Shown here piece after piece: positions 33,760-41,986 of a stretch of DNA of 64,000 nt. Both the position numbers and the translations under genes were made by a program. How positions within the stretch are numbered: position 1 is the stretch's first letter; every line of letters begins with the position of its first letter. The notes under the pieces were generated by a model. It did no database searches. It worked only from the letters and a program-made list of their open reading frames with translations, and was not told where the DNA came from. Source of the stretch: UBA2336 sp036787955 (GTDB lineage Bacteria > Bacteroidota > Bacteroidia > Cytophagales > Cyclobacteriaceae); the NCBI GenBank assembly GCA_036787955.1, contig DAIQOI010000012.1, positions 1 to 64,000 on the forward strand, given 5' to 3'.

Positions 33760-35940
33760 TTACTGTACGATGATTCTGCGGGCATATTTTTTACCCTGTA
33801 TATGGAAGCGCAGCAGATACATGCCCTGTTGGAGATGGGCAGTATTAAACCGGTGCAACTGGAAGGCGTTTATCACAATAGGTGTGCTCAGAGGCTGACC
33901 CAGTACGTTGAGGAGTGTAAATGTGGCGGGCCGGTCGGTGCGGATATTCAAGGCATTGCCAGCCCCTACCGGATTTGGGTAGATGTCTATGCGGGGCTGC
34001 TCGGGCAGCGGCACCGAGTTATCAGGATGAAGCAAAACCAACCCCCCGGTGATGGTCCCGGCCACAATGTGGGGCCGGTCGGTACTGAACAGGTTAACAA
34101 CAGTGGGCCACAATCTTCCACCGAGGTTGGGGGCGGTGAGGGTTTCGGTGAGCGGGTTGAAAACAATTTCCCGAAGAGCAGGCTCAGCTGCAATCACCTC
34201 CCGGAAGTTGGGAATGATAGCCAGCTGGCCGGTCTGGTCACCAAGTACCAGGTCGGCCAGACCATCTGCATCCAGATCGCCTTCGGCACAACTCAGGTTC
34301 TGCCGGGTCACACTGGAACTTAGTCCCAGCCAGGCGTTATCTGCCAATGTAAAGGACGGCGTTTCCGTGGTACCGGTATTTTGCCAGTACTGCAGTGCGC
34401 CATTCGATTTGCCCAGCAATATGTCGGGTTTGCCATCGGCATTGACATCGATAACGGACACGTTTTCGTTGCTGAAAATCGGGAAGTTGAGCGATTGTAT
34501 ATCCATCAGGTTTACCGACAAACCAGCGGTTGCGGTGTTAAGCAGGTAAAATACATCGGTGGTAAATCCTTGTGACGCAGTGAAAATCAGGTCCGGGCGG
34601 TTATCGCCATTCATATCGGCAAACGCAGGCTTTATGTTGGTGAAGTTGAGAAGTGAAAGAAATGCGTAGTCGTCTGTAACTTTGCGGAAGACGGGCCGGG
34701 TGAGGGTGCCTGTGTTTTCAAAGTGAACCAGCGAGGCGCGGCCATCGTAGCCGAAGTGGCCAACCAGCAAATCCTGATCGCCATCGCCATCCAAATCCAT
34801 AAAGGCAGGTACCGCATTATCGCCCACCTCAACCATGGTATTCTGAAGAAAGTTGGGCTGTACCAGCTCATAAGCCGGTGACGCATTCGTGCCGGTGTTG
34901 CGATAATAGAACACCGACTCGCGGAAGTTGGAAAAGAGATAGTCCCTTCGGTAAGCGTTTGATGTAAATATCAAATCGTTGATGCCATCACCATTCACAT
35001 CTTCCTGGTAAACCGAAGGGTAGGGAAAAATAAATACCGGGTTAGCAGACGGAAAGAGTTCAGCTGTTCGGATAATGGGCGATTCAAGGGTACCCAGATT
35101 TCGCAACAGAAAAACGCGCGGGCATTCAGATTCCGAGAACAGGATATCGGGGTTGCCATTGTTGTCTATATCAATCACATCCAGGCTTTTACCACCGGCA
35201 TGTTGCGCACGCCCCGGTGATGCATTGCAGGGCTGGCCGTCAAAAGCAAATACGCCACAAAAACAATCCGTTACGTTACCCCAGGTTTGGGTGATGCGCT
35301 CAAAGTCCAGCGAGTCGGCAGTTCCGAACCGTTCCATACCAAAGTTTTTATGAAACTCAATGGTATTGCCTGTGGGGTAGCGTGCACAAAAAATATCCAG
35401 GTCCCCATCGCCATCCACATCGCGGAAAGCGGGCATGTCATCAAAATTCTGTTGCAGATTTACTTTGCCCGAAAAGCCTTTGGTAAGCAATACGGTGCTT
35501 TTTGTACCAAAACCAGTGTTGAACAGCACATGCTGCCAGGCAGGCGGCTGCCCGGGGAGCGTTACATTTTTAAATACTTTAATCCCCAACACATCGCCTG
35601 TAAACAAGTCTTTCTTTCCGTCACCGTTGTAATCGCGCAACAACATCCAGTTGGCGATTTCATCCGGAAAAAAAATTTCATACTGCGGGGCATGGAAGTA
35701 GCCATTACCTGATTGGATGAAGACCATCACCCGTTGGGCCATGCGGTCGTATAAAACAATGTCATTATGCCCGTCACCATTTACGTCCATGGTATTGAAC
35801 TGACCGGCATTAAAACCGCCCGCCCAGGCATTGCGCAGGGTATCGGTGTTAATGATAACCGGTACGGAATTATCAATCCGATAGCTGAACTGCGCAGAGG
35901 CAGTTAGTGCAAGAAAGAGCAAAGCATGAATAAGCCGCAT
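33760..35940 (-). CDS. FG-GAP/VCBS-repeat protein secreted by type IX secretion
   Basis: A 726-residue exported protein. After a signal peptide (MRLIHALLF...ASAQ) come at least seven FG-GAP/VCBS-like repeats with calcium-binding DxNxDGxxD-type loops (MDVNGDGHNDIV, RDYNGDGKKDLF, RDVDGDGDLDIF, IDIDNNGNPDIL, MDLDGDGDQDLL, ADMNGDNRPDLI, IDVNADGKPDIL), forming an integrin-like propeller. The last about 75 residues (YPNPVGAGN... LLNVLGQPL... GMYLLRF... RRIIV) are a type A sorting domain of the por system, so it is moved across the outer membrane and probably cell-attached. The start is ATG 35940. It is divergent from murF. Ligand unknown. Confidence 0.9.
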   Translation of the reverse strand: MRLIHALLFLALTASAQFSYRIDNSVPVIINTDTLRNAWAGGFNAGQFNTMDVNGDGHNDIVLYDRMAQRVMVFIQSGNGYFHAPQYEIFFPDEIANWMLLRDYNGDGKKDLFTGDVLGIKVFKNVTLPGQPPAWQHVLFNTGFGTKSTVLLTKGFSGKVNLQQNFDDMPAFRDVDGDGDLDIFCARYPTGNTIEFHKNFGMERFGTADSLDFERITQTWGNVTDCFCGVFAFDGQPCNASPGRAQHAGGKSLDVIDIDNNGNPDILFSESECPRVFLLRNLGTLESPIIRTAELFPSANPVFIFPYPSVYQEDVNGDGINDLIFTSNAYRRDYLFSNFRESVFYYRNTGTNASPAYELVQPNFLQNTMVEVGDNAVPAFMDLDGDGDQDLLVGHFGYDGRASLVHFENTGTLTRPVFRKVTDDYAFLSLLNFTNIKPAFADMNGDNRPDLIFTASQGFTTDVFYLLNTATAGLSVNLMDIQSLNFPIFSNENVSVIDVNADGKPDILLGKSNGALQYWQNTGTTETPSFTLADNAWLGLSSSVTRQNLSCAEGDLDADGLADLVLGDQTGQLAIIPNFREVIAAEPALREIVFNPLTETLTAPNLGGRLWPTVVNLFSTDRPHIVAGTITGGLVLLHPDNSVPLPEQPRIDIYPNPVGAGNALNIRTDRPATFTLLNVLGQPLSTPIVINAFQLHRFNTAHLQQGMYLLRFHIQGKKYARRIIVQ

Positions 35941-36007
35941 GTAAATTTTCCTGTACCTCACTGACGAACAGACGACGGGTGCTGTTATCTTGGCGGACAA
36001 GATAACG

Positions 36008-37294
36008 ATGGACATTGAGAAATTATATGGGTTTTTTCAGTACTGTACCGGTGTAAGTACAGACACGCGCGCAATCCGGCCAGGGAATATGTTTTTCGCC
36101 CTGCGGGGCGAACGGTTTGATGGCAATCGTTTTGCCGCAGAGGCGCTCGGGAAGGGCGCTGTCAGGGTTGTTGTTGATGATGCGAACGTTGTACAGGATG
36201 ATAGGTACATTCTTGTGCCGGACGGACTGACAGCCCTGCAGAACCTGGCAAAATACCACCGTAACAGACTGAAAATTCCTTTCATTGGTTTAACGGGTTC
36301 CAACGGCAAAACCACCTCCAAAGAGCTGTTGAGTGCCGTGTTGGCAAAAAAATACAGGGTATTTGCTACAAAAGGCAATTTAAATAACCATATCGGGGTG
36401 CCGTTGTCCGTTTTATCGGTTACTGCCAAAACAGAAATTGCAGTTATTGAGATGGGCGCCAATCATGTGGGCGAGATAGCTGCACTGTGCACCATTGCCC
36501 AACCCACGCATGGATTTATCACCAACATCGGCAAGGCGCACATCGGTACGTTTGGCGGATTTGAAAACATCATTCGCGGTAAAACTGAATTGTATCAGTA
36601 CCTGCTCGAACACGGTGGAGTGGTATTTATCAACTCACAGAATCCCATCCTGATGCGCCAGGCACACCGGTTTAAAAATCCGGTGTTGTATCCTGCCAAG
36701 GGCGATTATTTTCATTGTGAACTGGTGGCAGCCGACCCGTTTGTGCGCATCCGCACGGAATCAGGAATGGAAATACAAACGCAGCTTCCGGGTAAATACA
36801 ATTTTGAAAACATAGCCGTGGCACTTTGCATCGGAAAGTTTTTTGGTGTTGCCGAATCGGCAGCCGCTGAAGCGGTGGCAGCGTACGTTCCGGCCAACAT
36901 GCGCTCGCAGGTTGTACAAAAGGGCAGCAACACCATCCTGCTCGATGCCTACAATGCCAACCCAACATCCATGCGTGCCGCACTGGAAAACCTGGCCGAT
37001 ATGAAAGCTGAACGGAAGGTGGTCATTTTGGGAGATATGTATGAGTTGGAAGAAGAAGCCGAAAAAGAGCATCGTGAAATAGGGCGATTACTAGCGGAAC
37101 TCGATTTAACAGAAGTGTATTTGTGCGGCAAACTGATGCGCTCGGCTGCAGAAGTATTTCCGGTAGCGCGGTATTTTGAAGACAAGGAAAAATTAACCGA
37201 TTACCTGAAGAAACACCCAATAACGCAGGCCACTATACTTATAAAAGGATCACGGGGTATGGCGCTGGAATCGGTGGCTGATTACCTTCAGTAA
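36008..37294 (+). CDS. murF: UDP-N-acetylmuramoyl-tripeptide--D-Ala-D-Ala ligase
   Basis: Adds D-Ala-D-Ala to UDP-MurNAc-tripeptide, the last cytoplasmic step of peptidoglycan precursor assembly. The 428-residue protein has the N-terminal substrate domain (STDTRAIRPGNMFFAL), the ATP loop GLTGSNGKTTSKELL (about 99), the carbamylated-Lys region (GNLNNHIGVPL, AVIEMGANHVGEIA), LDAYNANPTSM and a C-terminal Rossmann domain. ATG 36008 is chosen as the start because MDIEKLYGFF matches the family's beginning. It stands apart from other mur genes, divergent from the T9SS cargo gene. Confidence 0.94.
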   Translation: MDIEKLYGFFQYCTGVSTDTRAIRPGNMFFALRGERFDGNRFAAEALGKGAVRVVVDDANVVQDDRYILVPDGLTALQNLAKYHRNRLKIPFIGLTGSNGKTTSKELLSAVLAKKYRVFATKGNLNNHIGVPLSVLSVTAKTEIAVIEMGANHVGEIAALCTIAQPTHGFITNIGKAHIGTFGGFENIIRGKTELYQYLLEHGGVVFINSQNPILMRQAHRFKNPVLYPAKGDYFHCELVAADPFVRIRTESGMEIQTQLPGKYNFENIAVALCIGKFFGVAESAAAEAVAAYVPANMRSQVVQKGSNTILLDAYNANPTSMRAALENLADMKAERKVVILGDMYELEEEAEKEHREIGRLLAELDLTEVYLCGKLMRSAAEVFPVARYFEDKEKLTDYLKKHPITQATILIKGSRGMALESVADYLQ

Positions 37295-37383
37295 ACAGAT
37301 GAGCAGCATCGGAAAAGCTAGATAAGCAGCAGGGTATTTAACTTTTACACTTAAATAACGGGGTGAACCGAACACAACACCGA

Positions 37384-38046
37384 ATGGCTATGGAGAAAAT
37401 TCTATCCTTTCTCAACCAAATCAGGCGCAACAACAACCGCGAATGGTTTGAGAAGAATAAAAACAAATATCTCGAAGCAAAGCAGCTGTTTGAAGATTTT
37501 CTGGAGGCCCTGTATAAAGAACTGCTGAAGTTCGATGAATCGCTGGCCGGATTAAATCCCCGAAAACAGGCCTTTCGCATCTACCGCGATGTGCGCTTTA
37601 GCAAGGACAAAAGACCCTACAAGGTGAATATGGGTGCGGCCTTCTCGCCACATGGCAAAATGGAGCAGGAACCGGGTTATTACATTCATCTGGAGCCCGG
37701 CAATTGCTTTGTGGCTGGCGGATTATACATGCCATCGGCAGAAAATCTGGCCCGCGTACGGCAGGAAATTGATTACAACGGTGAGGTGCTGATGCAAATC
37801 CTGCGCAGCAGGAACTTCAGAAAATATTTTTCAGGTTTAGACGATTTCGATAAGCTAAAAACAGCGCCTAAAGGATATGCCAAAGATCACCCAATGATTG
37901 ACCTGCTGCGCCACCGCAGTTTTGTGGTGTCGTATGCATTTTCGGATGCGGAAGTGAACCATAAGATGTTTGTGAAAAATGTTGCGGCCGTTTGCCGGGC
38001 GATAAAGCCCTTTAATGATTTTTTGAAAACGGCCGTGGATGAATAA
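37384..38046 (+). CDS. DUF2461 family protein
   Basis: A 220-residue cytoplasmic protein of the DUF2461/TIGR02453 family. Typical blocks are NNREWFEKNKNKYLEAK near the start, FRIYRDVRFSKDKRPYKVN-type core (FRIYRDVRFSKDKRP), GYYIHLEPG and GGLYMPSAE. The family is widespread, with no established activity. The start could be ATG 37384 or 37390, while GTG 37363 seems unlikely. Convergent with the AsmA-like gene across a 116-bp gap that holds only a weak 5-bp hairpin. Confidence 0.88.
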   Translation: MAMEKILSFLNQIRRNNNREWFEKNKNKYLEAKQLFEDFLEALYKELLKFDESLAGLNPRKQAFRIYRDVRFSKDKRPYKVNMGAAFSPHGKMEQEPGYYIHLEPGNCFVAGGLYMPSAENLARVRQEIDYNGEVLMQILRSRNFRKYFSGLDDFDKLKTAPKGYAKDHPMIDLLRHRSFVVSYAFSDAEVNHKMFVKNVAAVCRAIKPFNDFLKTAVDE

Positions 38047-38162
38047 AAACCCGAAACACTCCGGGTAGGGCACAACTTATACCGGAAGCCTGTTGCCACC
38101 TGGTATTTTACGGAAGTTGTGGCGGCAACAATTCTAAAATTCCTGCAGCGAACAAAGCACGT

Positions 38163-40634
38163 TTAAGGGTTTTCCCAGTCGAATTCTTCCTTCGACAGCT
38201 CGGCTTCTTTCTTCTTTTGCTTCTTTTTAAAAAGGTCTTTCAGCTCCTGCACCTCGCGCTTCAGGTCCGATGCAATTTTGCGTCTTACGGCATCGGTGTC
38301 GTATACCACCCGGTAGTTATCGGTTGTTCCGGTAATTTTGAGAAACAGTTTTGCGCGTCCCTCCATTTCTTCGATTGCACCCGCAGCTTCTTCCAGGTTG
38401 ATGGCACCCCGGTTTTGCAGGGGTGTTACAATGCGGTAGTCAATTTGCTGATCGAAACGATGGGTGCCGCTGATTTGTAAAACCGTGGCATTGCTTACTA
38501 CCTCCATCATGGGAATGAACACCGTGCTCCGTTCAATGTGGATGTCGTTCTTCAGATCGGCAAAACGCAGGGCATGCAGGTTGTTATCGCCCACGTATTT
38601 GCTGAGTTTTTGCAACGGTTCGAAGTTGTTCAGTTCTCCGTTTTTAATGGTGGCAATGATGTCGGCTGTGAGTGTTTCGGGGAAGAGGGTCAGGTCGGGT
38701 TTCAGCTTCATTTCCATCATAATTTCTGCGTAGGCGCGGCCTTTCAGGTGATGGTCCTGAATGAAAGTTTGACCGAAGTTGCTGAATACATAAAATGCGC
38801 TGTCCAGGTGCACGCCGTCCAGCAGCAGGCCGCCCGATGCCTCGATAACCTTTGCATTTTTGGCGTTCAGGCTTCCGGTAAGCAACACGTTGCCTCCAAG
38901 CCCGGTGAAGGAAACATTTTTGGAAAGTGCCACCTGTCCTGCTACCAGCAAATCGCCTTTCAGGTTGCGCGCATAAAACCGGTTGAACTGCAGGGCGCGC
39001 ACATCGGCCAGGAATTTAAGGTTTACCAATGGCGAAATGGAAAACGCAAAAGCCTGTTGCTTATCCGATTCGGATGAAGTAAAGGCGTATTCAAACAGCT
39101 GGGCAAGATTGATATATGTGGATTGCAAGTCGGCTTCAATGCCCAGAGGCTGGTTTTCAAACAACAAAAAGGTGATGATGTTTTTGAAAAAACCATTGAG
39201 TCTGAAGTCGCTGTCGCCTAAAACTCCACTCACGTTGCTTAACGCAAGATCGTTTTTGTTGAACTGTAATGTGCCGCTCAGGTTTTCCAATGTCATGGCG
39301 GGTTTTTCGAAGCGGAACGAAAGGTTGTTCATTTCTATGCTGCCAAGAGCCGACACCTTTTGTGCGGTAGTTTTATTTTTCAGCCAGCTTGTTTTTCCTT
39401 CAAAGCTGATGTTGGCTTTTATACTTCCGGTGGCTTTGCTCAGGTTTTTTACCGGATACAACCGAACAACCGATTCTGCATCGGCTTCTCCCTGGAACTC
39501 AAGTATTACCTCGGGGTCGGAAAAGTTTTTTATGGCAATGCTGGCACTGAAGGATTTATTGTTTAACTGACCGGTTATGTTTTTCAATGTCAGCAATCCG
39601 CCTTCGGGCTGGCGAAGGTTTTTTACCGACAATTTTCCTTCCAGGTTTAAATTGTCCAGCGAAGTGTTGTAATCCGGATGGTAAATGCGTGCTTTCTGCA
39701 GTCCAAATTCCACCTCCATTGAAGGACTGTTGATTCTGCTTATTTTTCCTTGCAGGTTCAACCTGAAGTAAACATCTCCCTTGCTGCGGTACTGTGTCCA
39801 TTGCTGTTGCTGTTTTTCCGGAAGGAAGGCCAGCAAGGTTTGCACGTTGGCGTGCTTGCCGGTAACGGCCAGTTCTACATGACTTTCGTCTTTCCACTGA
39901 TAAACACCCTGAATGCTAAATGTAGCCTGGTGTAGTTTCAGATCGGATGGCTGAATGGATAATTTTTTTTCCGCGTCATCATACACCATCATGGCTGTAA
40001 CATCAAAGGTTTTGGGTGTGGGCCATTTTGCAAGACCAGTGTGGAATTTTTCAATGGTGATTTGCCCCTGGCTGCGAATGGTATACTGCCGGCCCTCTGC
40101 ATGGAGGGATGCGGTGAGCCGGTTGGTATAAAATTCCATATCATCGTTCAGCTCCAGATTCAGGTAATGAACCCTGCAGCTCTGCAGGCGGATATCACGC
40201 AGTTTAAAACCCACAGCCGATTGACCTGCTTTGGCATCTTTAAATAAGAGATAGTTTTCCTCGCCCCGGGCATTGATTTTGAGATTAATTTCGCTTTCGG
40301 TGATGGTGATGCCGCTTACGGTGTAGTCTCCGCGGATGACCTGAAGCGGATTGAGTGTAAAAGCCACACGGGTGGCGGTAAGCAGCGGATATTGGCCATC
40401 GTGGGTGTCTTCTACATATACATTGTTGAATTCCAGGTTTATGGAAGGGAAGCGACTAAAGACATTAACGCTGGTTTTCCCGATGGTGATGCGTGTATTG
40501 AGACGGGTGTTGGCCTGCCGGATGAATTCACGGATAAGCTGGTCGCTGAACAGGAATGCAGATAAAATCAGCGCGAGCGCTCCGGTGAAGAGCGCAACTG
40601 CGGTATAGAGCAGAACCTTTCTTAAAGTTTTCAA
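38163..40634 (-). CDS. AsmA-like protein
   Basis: An approximately 823-residue protein with one N-terminal membrane anchor (about 8-30) and a long beta-rich periplasmic body. The body has the AsmA-type features: SRFPSINLEFNNVYV after the anchor, many amphipathic strands, and a C-terminal part (LQISGTHRFDQQIDYRIVTPLQ) typical of the AsmA C-terminal region. Relatives form bridge-like tubes for lipid transport between membranes or affect outer-membrane assembly. The start is uncertain: ATG 40724 gives 30 more residues, but an exact promoter box at 40652-40659 lies inside that stretch, favouring TTG 40634 (KTLRKVLLY). A C-terminal coiled coil rich in Lys and Glu ends it. Confidence 0.82.
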   Translation of the reverse strand: MKTLRKVLLYTAVALFTGALALILSAFLFSDQLIREFIRQANTRLNTRITIGKTSVNVFSRFPSINLEFNNVYVEDTHDGQYPLLTATRVAFTLNPLQVIRGDYTVSGITITESEINLKINARGEENYLLFKDAKAGQSAVGFKLRDIRLQSCRVHYLNLELNDDMEFYTNRLTASLHAEGRQYTIRSQGQITIEKFHTGLAKWPTPKTFDVTAMMVYDDAEKKLSIQPSDLKLHQATFSIQGVYQWKDESHVELAVTGKHANVQTLLAFLPEKQQQQWTQYRSKGDVYFRLNLQGKISRINSPSMEVEFGLQKARIYHPDYNTSLDNLNLEGKLSVKNLRQPEGGLLTLKNITGQLNNKSFSASIAIKNFSDPEVILEFQGEADAESVVRLYPVKNLSKATGSIKANISFEGKTSWLKNKTTAQKVSALGSIEMNNLSFRFEKPAMTLENLSGTLQFNKNDLALSNVSGVLGDSDFRLNGFFKNIITFLLFENQPLGIEADLQSTYINLAQLFEYAFTSSESDKQQAFAFSISPLVNLKFLADVRALQFNRFYARNLKGDLLVAGQVALSKNVSFTGLGGNVLLTGSLNAKNAKVIEASGGLLLDGVHLDSAFYVFSNFGQTFIQDHHLKGRAYAEIMMEMKLKPDLTLFPETLTADIIATIKNGELNNFEPLQKLSKYVGDNNLHALRFADLKNDIHIERSTVFIPMMEVVSNATVLQISGTHRFDQQIDYRIVTPLQNRGAINLEEAAGAIEEMEGRAKLFLKITGTTDNYRVVYDTDAVRRKIASDLKREVQELKDLFKKKQKKKEAELSKEEFDWENP

Positions 40635-40651
40635 TGTTAACCTGACTTCTG

Positions 40652-40659
40652 CAAAAATA
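40652..40659 (-). promoter_or_regulatory. Bacteroidota -7 promoter element before the AsmA-like gene
   Basis: On the minus strand TATTTTTG matches TAnnTTTG exactly and ends 17 nt before TTG 40634. It lies inside the longer possible reading frame from ATG 40724, so it argues for the shorter protein. Confidence 0.45.
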
Positions 40660-40803
40660 AGCAAAGCAGGGGCCAGTGATTTTAAGAGGCCACGCACCAA
40701 GATGTTATTCTCTGCCTCGGGCACCGGAAAAGATGACGCAATCCCGATGAGTTACTTGCGATGGGACGATAAAATTTCCCGGTTAGAAGCCTCACAAGTG
40801 GGT

Positions 40804-41128
40804 GCTGAGGGATTCCCTGCGGGGAACCCCCGACCAAGGCGAGTGAGCAGAGTTAGTTNNNNNNNNNNNNNNNNNNNNNNNNNNNNNNNNNNNNNNNNNN
40901 NNNNNNNNNNNNNNNNNNNNNNNNNNNNNNNNNNNNNNNNNNNNNNNNNNNNNNNNNNAGTGTGCAAAAATTTACGGGAAGGCGGAACATTACAAGTGGG
41001 AGCTGAGGGATTCCCTGCGGGGAACCCCCGACCAAGGCGAGTGAGCAGAGTTAGTTGCTTGATGGTACTTAAGGAATTGAGCGATGAGAGAGTGTGCAAA
41101 AATTTACGGGAAGGCGGAACATTACAAG
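40804..41128. repeat. Tandem 132-bp repeat with altered tRNA-Val 3' ends, interrupted by an assembly gap
   Basis: A full unit starts at 40959 and the next copy at 41091, a period of 132 bp; a third partial copy is at 40804-40858, left of the gap. Read on the minus strand, each unit contains the T-arm and acceptor 3' half of the adjacent tRNA-Val followed by the same downstream flank. The T-loop of these copies has an 8-nt insertion (CCCGCAGG) which turns the loop into TTCCC-CGCA-GGGAA. The copy next to the tRNA has no insertion. The flank (GTGTGCAAAAATTTACGGG and onwards) is identical in both visible junctions. The true number of units is unknown. No coding sense. Confidence 0.85.
40859..40958. 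other. Assembly gap of 100 N
   Basis: Exactly 100 N, the usual placeholder for a gap of unknown length. It falls within the tandem repeat, so the repeat is probably what stopped assembly. The phase of the left copy does not fit the 132-bp period across the 100 N, in keeping with an arbitrary gap size. Any reading frame drawn across it is an artefact. Confidence 0.98.
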
Positions 41129-41203
41129 TGGGAGCTGAGGGATTCGAACCCCCGACCCTCTGCTTGTAAGGCAGATGCTCTGAACCAGCTGAGCTAAGCT
41201 CCC
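41129..41203 (-). tRNA. tRNA-Val (anticodon UAC)
   Basis: On the minus strand this 75-nt sequence folds as a complete cloverleaf: acceptor GGGAGCT/AGCTCCC, D-arm GCTC...GAGC, anticodon stem CTGCC-loop TTACAAG-GGCAG read as CTGCC/GCAG with anticodon TAC, T-arm GGGGGTTCGAATCCC, and discriminator A. CCA is not encoded and must be added afterwards. It decodes Val codons GUA and others by wobble. The tandem repeat follows immediately downstream of its 3' end. Confidence 0.95.
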
Positions 41204-41260
41204 AAAAGGACTGCAAAGGTAACCCAGAAATTGAATTGTGCAAAAATTGCAGTAGCCTTC

Positions 41261-41986
41261 TCAGCCCATTTGTTTTCGTTCAATAAATTCCCTGAAAATT
41301 TTCCGGTAGGTATCGCTGATGGGCAGCATGGCCTGACCAATCTGTACTTCGTTTTTGTGCACGGCATCAATGGCTTTTACATGAACTATATAAGAATTGT
41401 GTATGCGGATGAACCGGTCGGCCGGCAGTTGCTCTTCCAGGTTTTTCATCCGCTGCAGCGTGGTAATTTTTTGCTGACGGGTGTGCAGCGTAACATAATC
41501 TTTAAGTCCTTCGATATAAAGTATATCGTCCAGGAAAACCCTGACCAGTTTGTTGCCGTCCTTTACAAACACATATTGATTTTGAGATTCCTGTGGCGGT
41601 GAGGAGAACGGCCTGTCGGCCTGAATCATCAGCCTGGAGGCAGCTTTTTCAACGGCTTTCAGAAAGCGCTCAAAAGGTATGGGTTTTAACAGGTAGTCAA
41701 CCGCATCAAGCTCAAAACCTTCAATGGCATATTCGGAATAAGCTGTGGTGAAAATAACCAGGGGTTTTTTGGGCAGTATTTTAAACAAGGTTGTGCCGGT
41801 TATTTCCGGCATCTGGATATCCAGAAAGAGTAAGTCTACATGATGTTGGCGCATTATCTCCATGGCAGCCATGGCGTTGGGGCAGGCTTCCAGCAGATTC
41901 AGGTAAGGAACCTTCTTCACATATTCGGCAAGCAGGTTCCGTGCCAGCGGCTCATCTTCAACAATCAGGCAGTTTACCTTTTTCAA
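41261..41986 (-). CDS. LytTR-family response regulator
   Basis: A 241-residue regulator. The receiver domain (about 1-120) has acidic E10-D11, the phospho-acceptor D56 in LLFLDIQMP, Thr in FTTAYSEYAI and Lys in YLLKPIPFERF. The C-terminal LytTR DNA-binding domain (about 140-235) shows NQYVFVKDGNKLVRV, ILYIEGLKDYVTLHT and FIRIHNSYIVHVKAI. It is encoded with a 4-bp overlap after the histidine kinase gene, forming a two-component system. The direct target is unknown; the divergent outer-membrane barrel gene at 43254 is a candidate by position. Confidence 0.94.
   Translation of the reverse strand: MKKVNCLIVEDEPLARNLLAEYVKKVPYLNLLEACPNAMAAMEIMRQHHVDLLFLDIQMPEITGTTLFKILPKKPLVIFTTAYSEYAIEGFELDAVDYLLKPIPFERFLKAVEKAASRLMIQADRPFSSPPQESQNQYVFVKDGNKLVRVFLDDILYIEGLKDYVTLHTRQQKITTLQRMKNLEEQLPADRFIRIHNSYIVHVKAIDAVHKNEVQIGQAMLPISDTYRKIFREFIERKQMG

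Noticed and set aside
38050..38070. A terminator between the DUF2461 and AsmA-like genes
   Set aside because: The possible stem is only 5 bp (ACCCG/CGGGT) with no T-run.
40804..41128. The tandem array as a CRISPR
   Set aside because: The units are 132 bp and identical throughout, with no short repeat plus variable spacer pattern and no cas gene.
40702..41169. Reading frames crossing the run of N on both strands
   Set aside because: They contain 34 unknown residues from a 100-N scaffold gap and read through tandem repeats and a tRNA; no protein family features.
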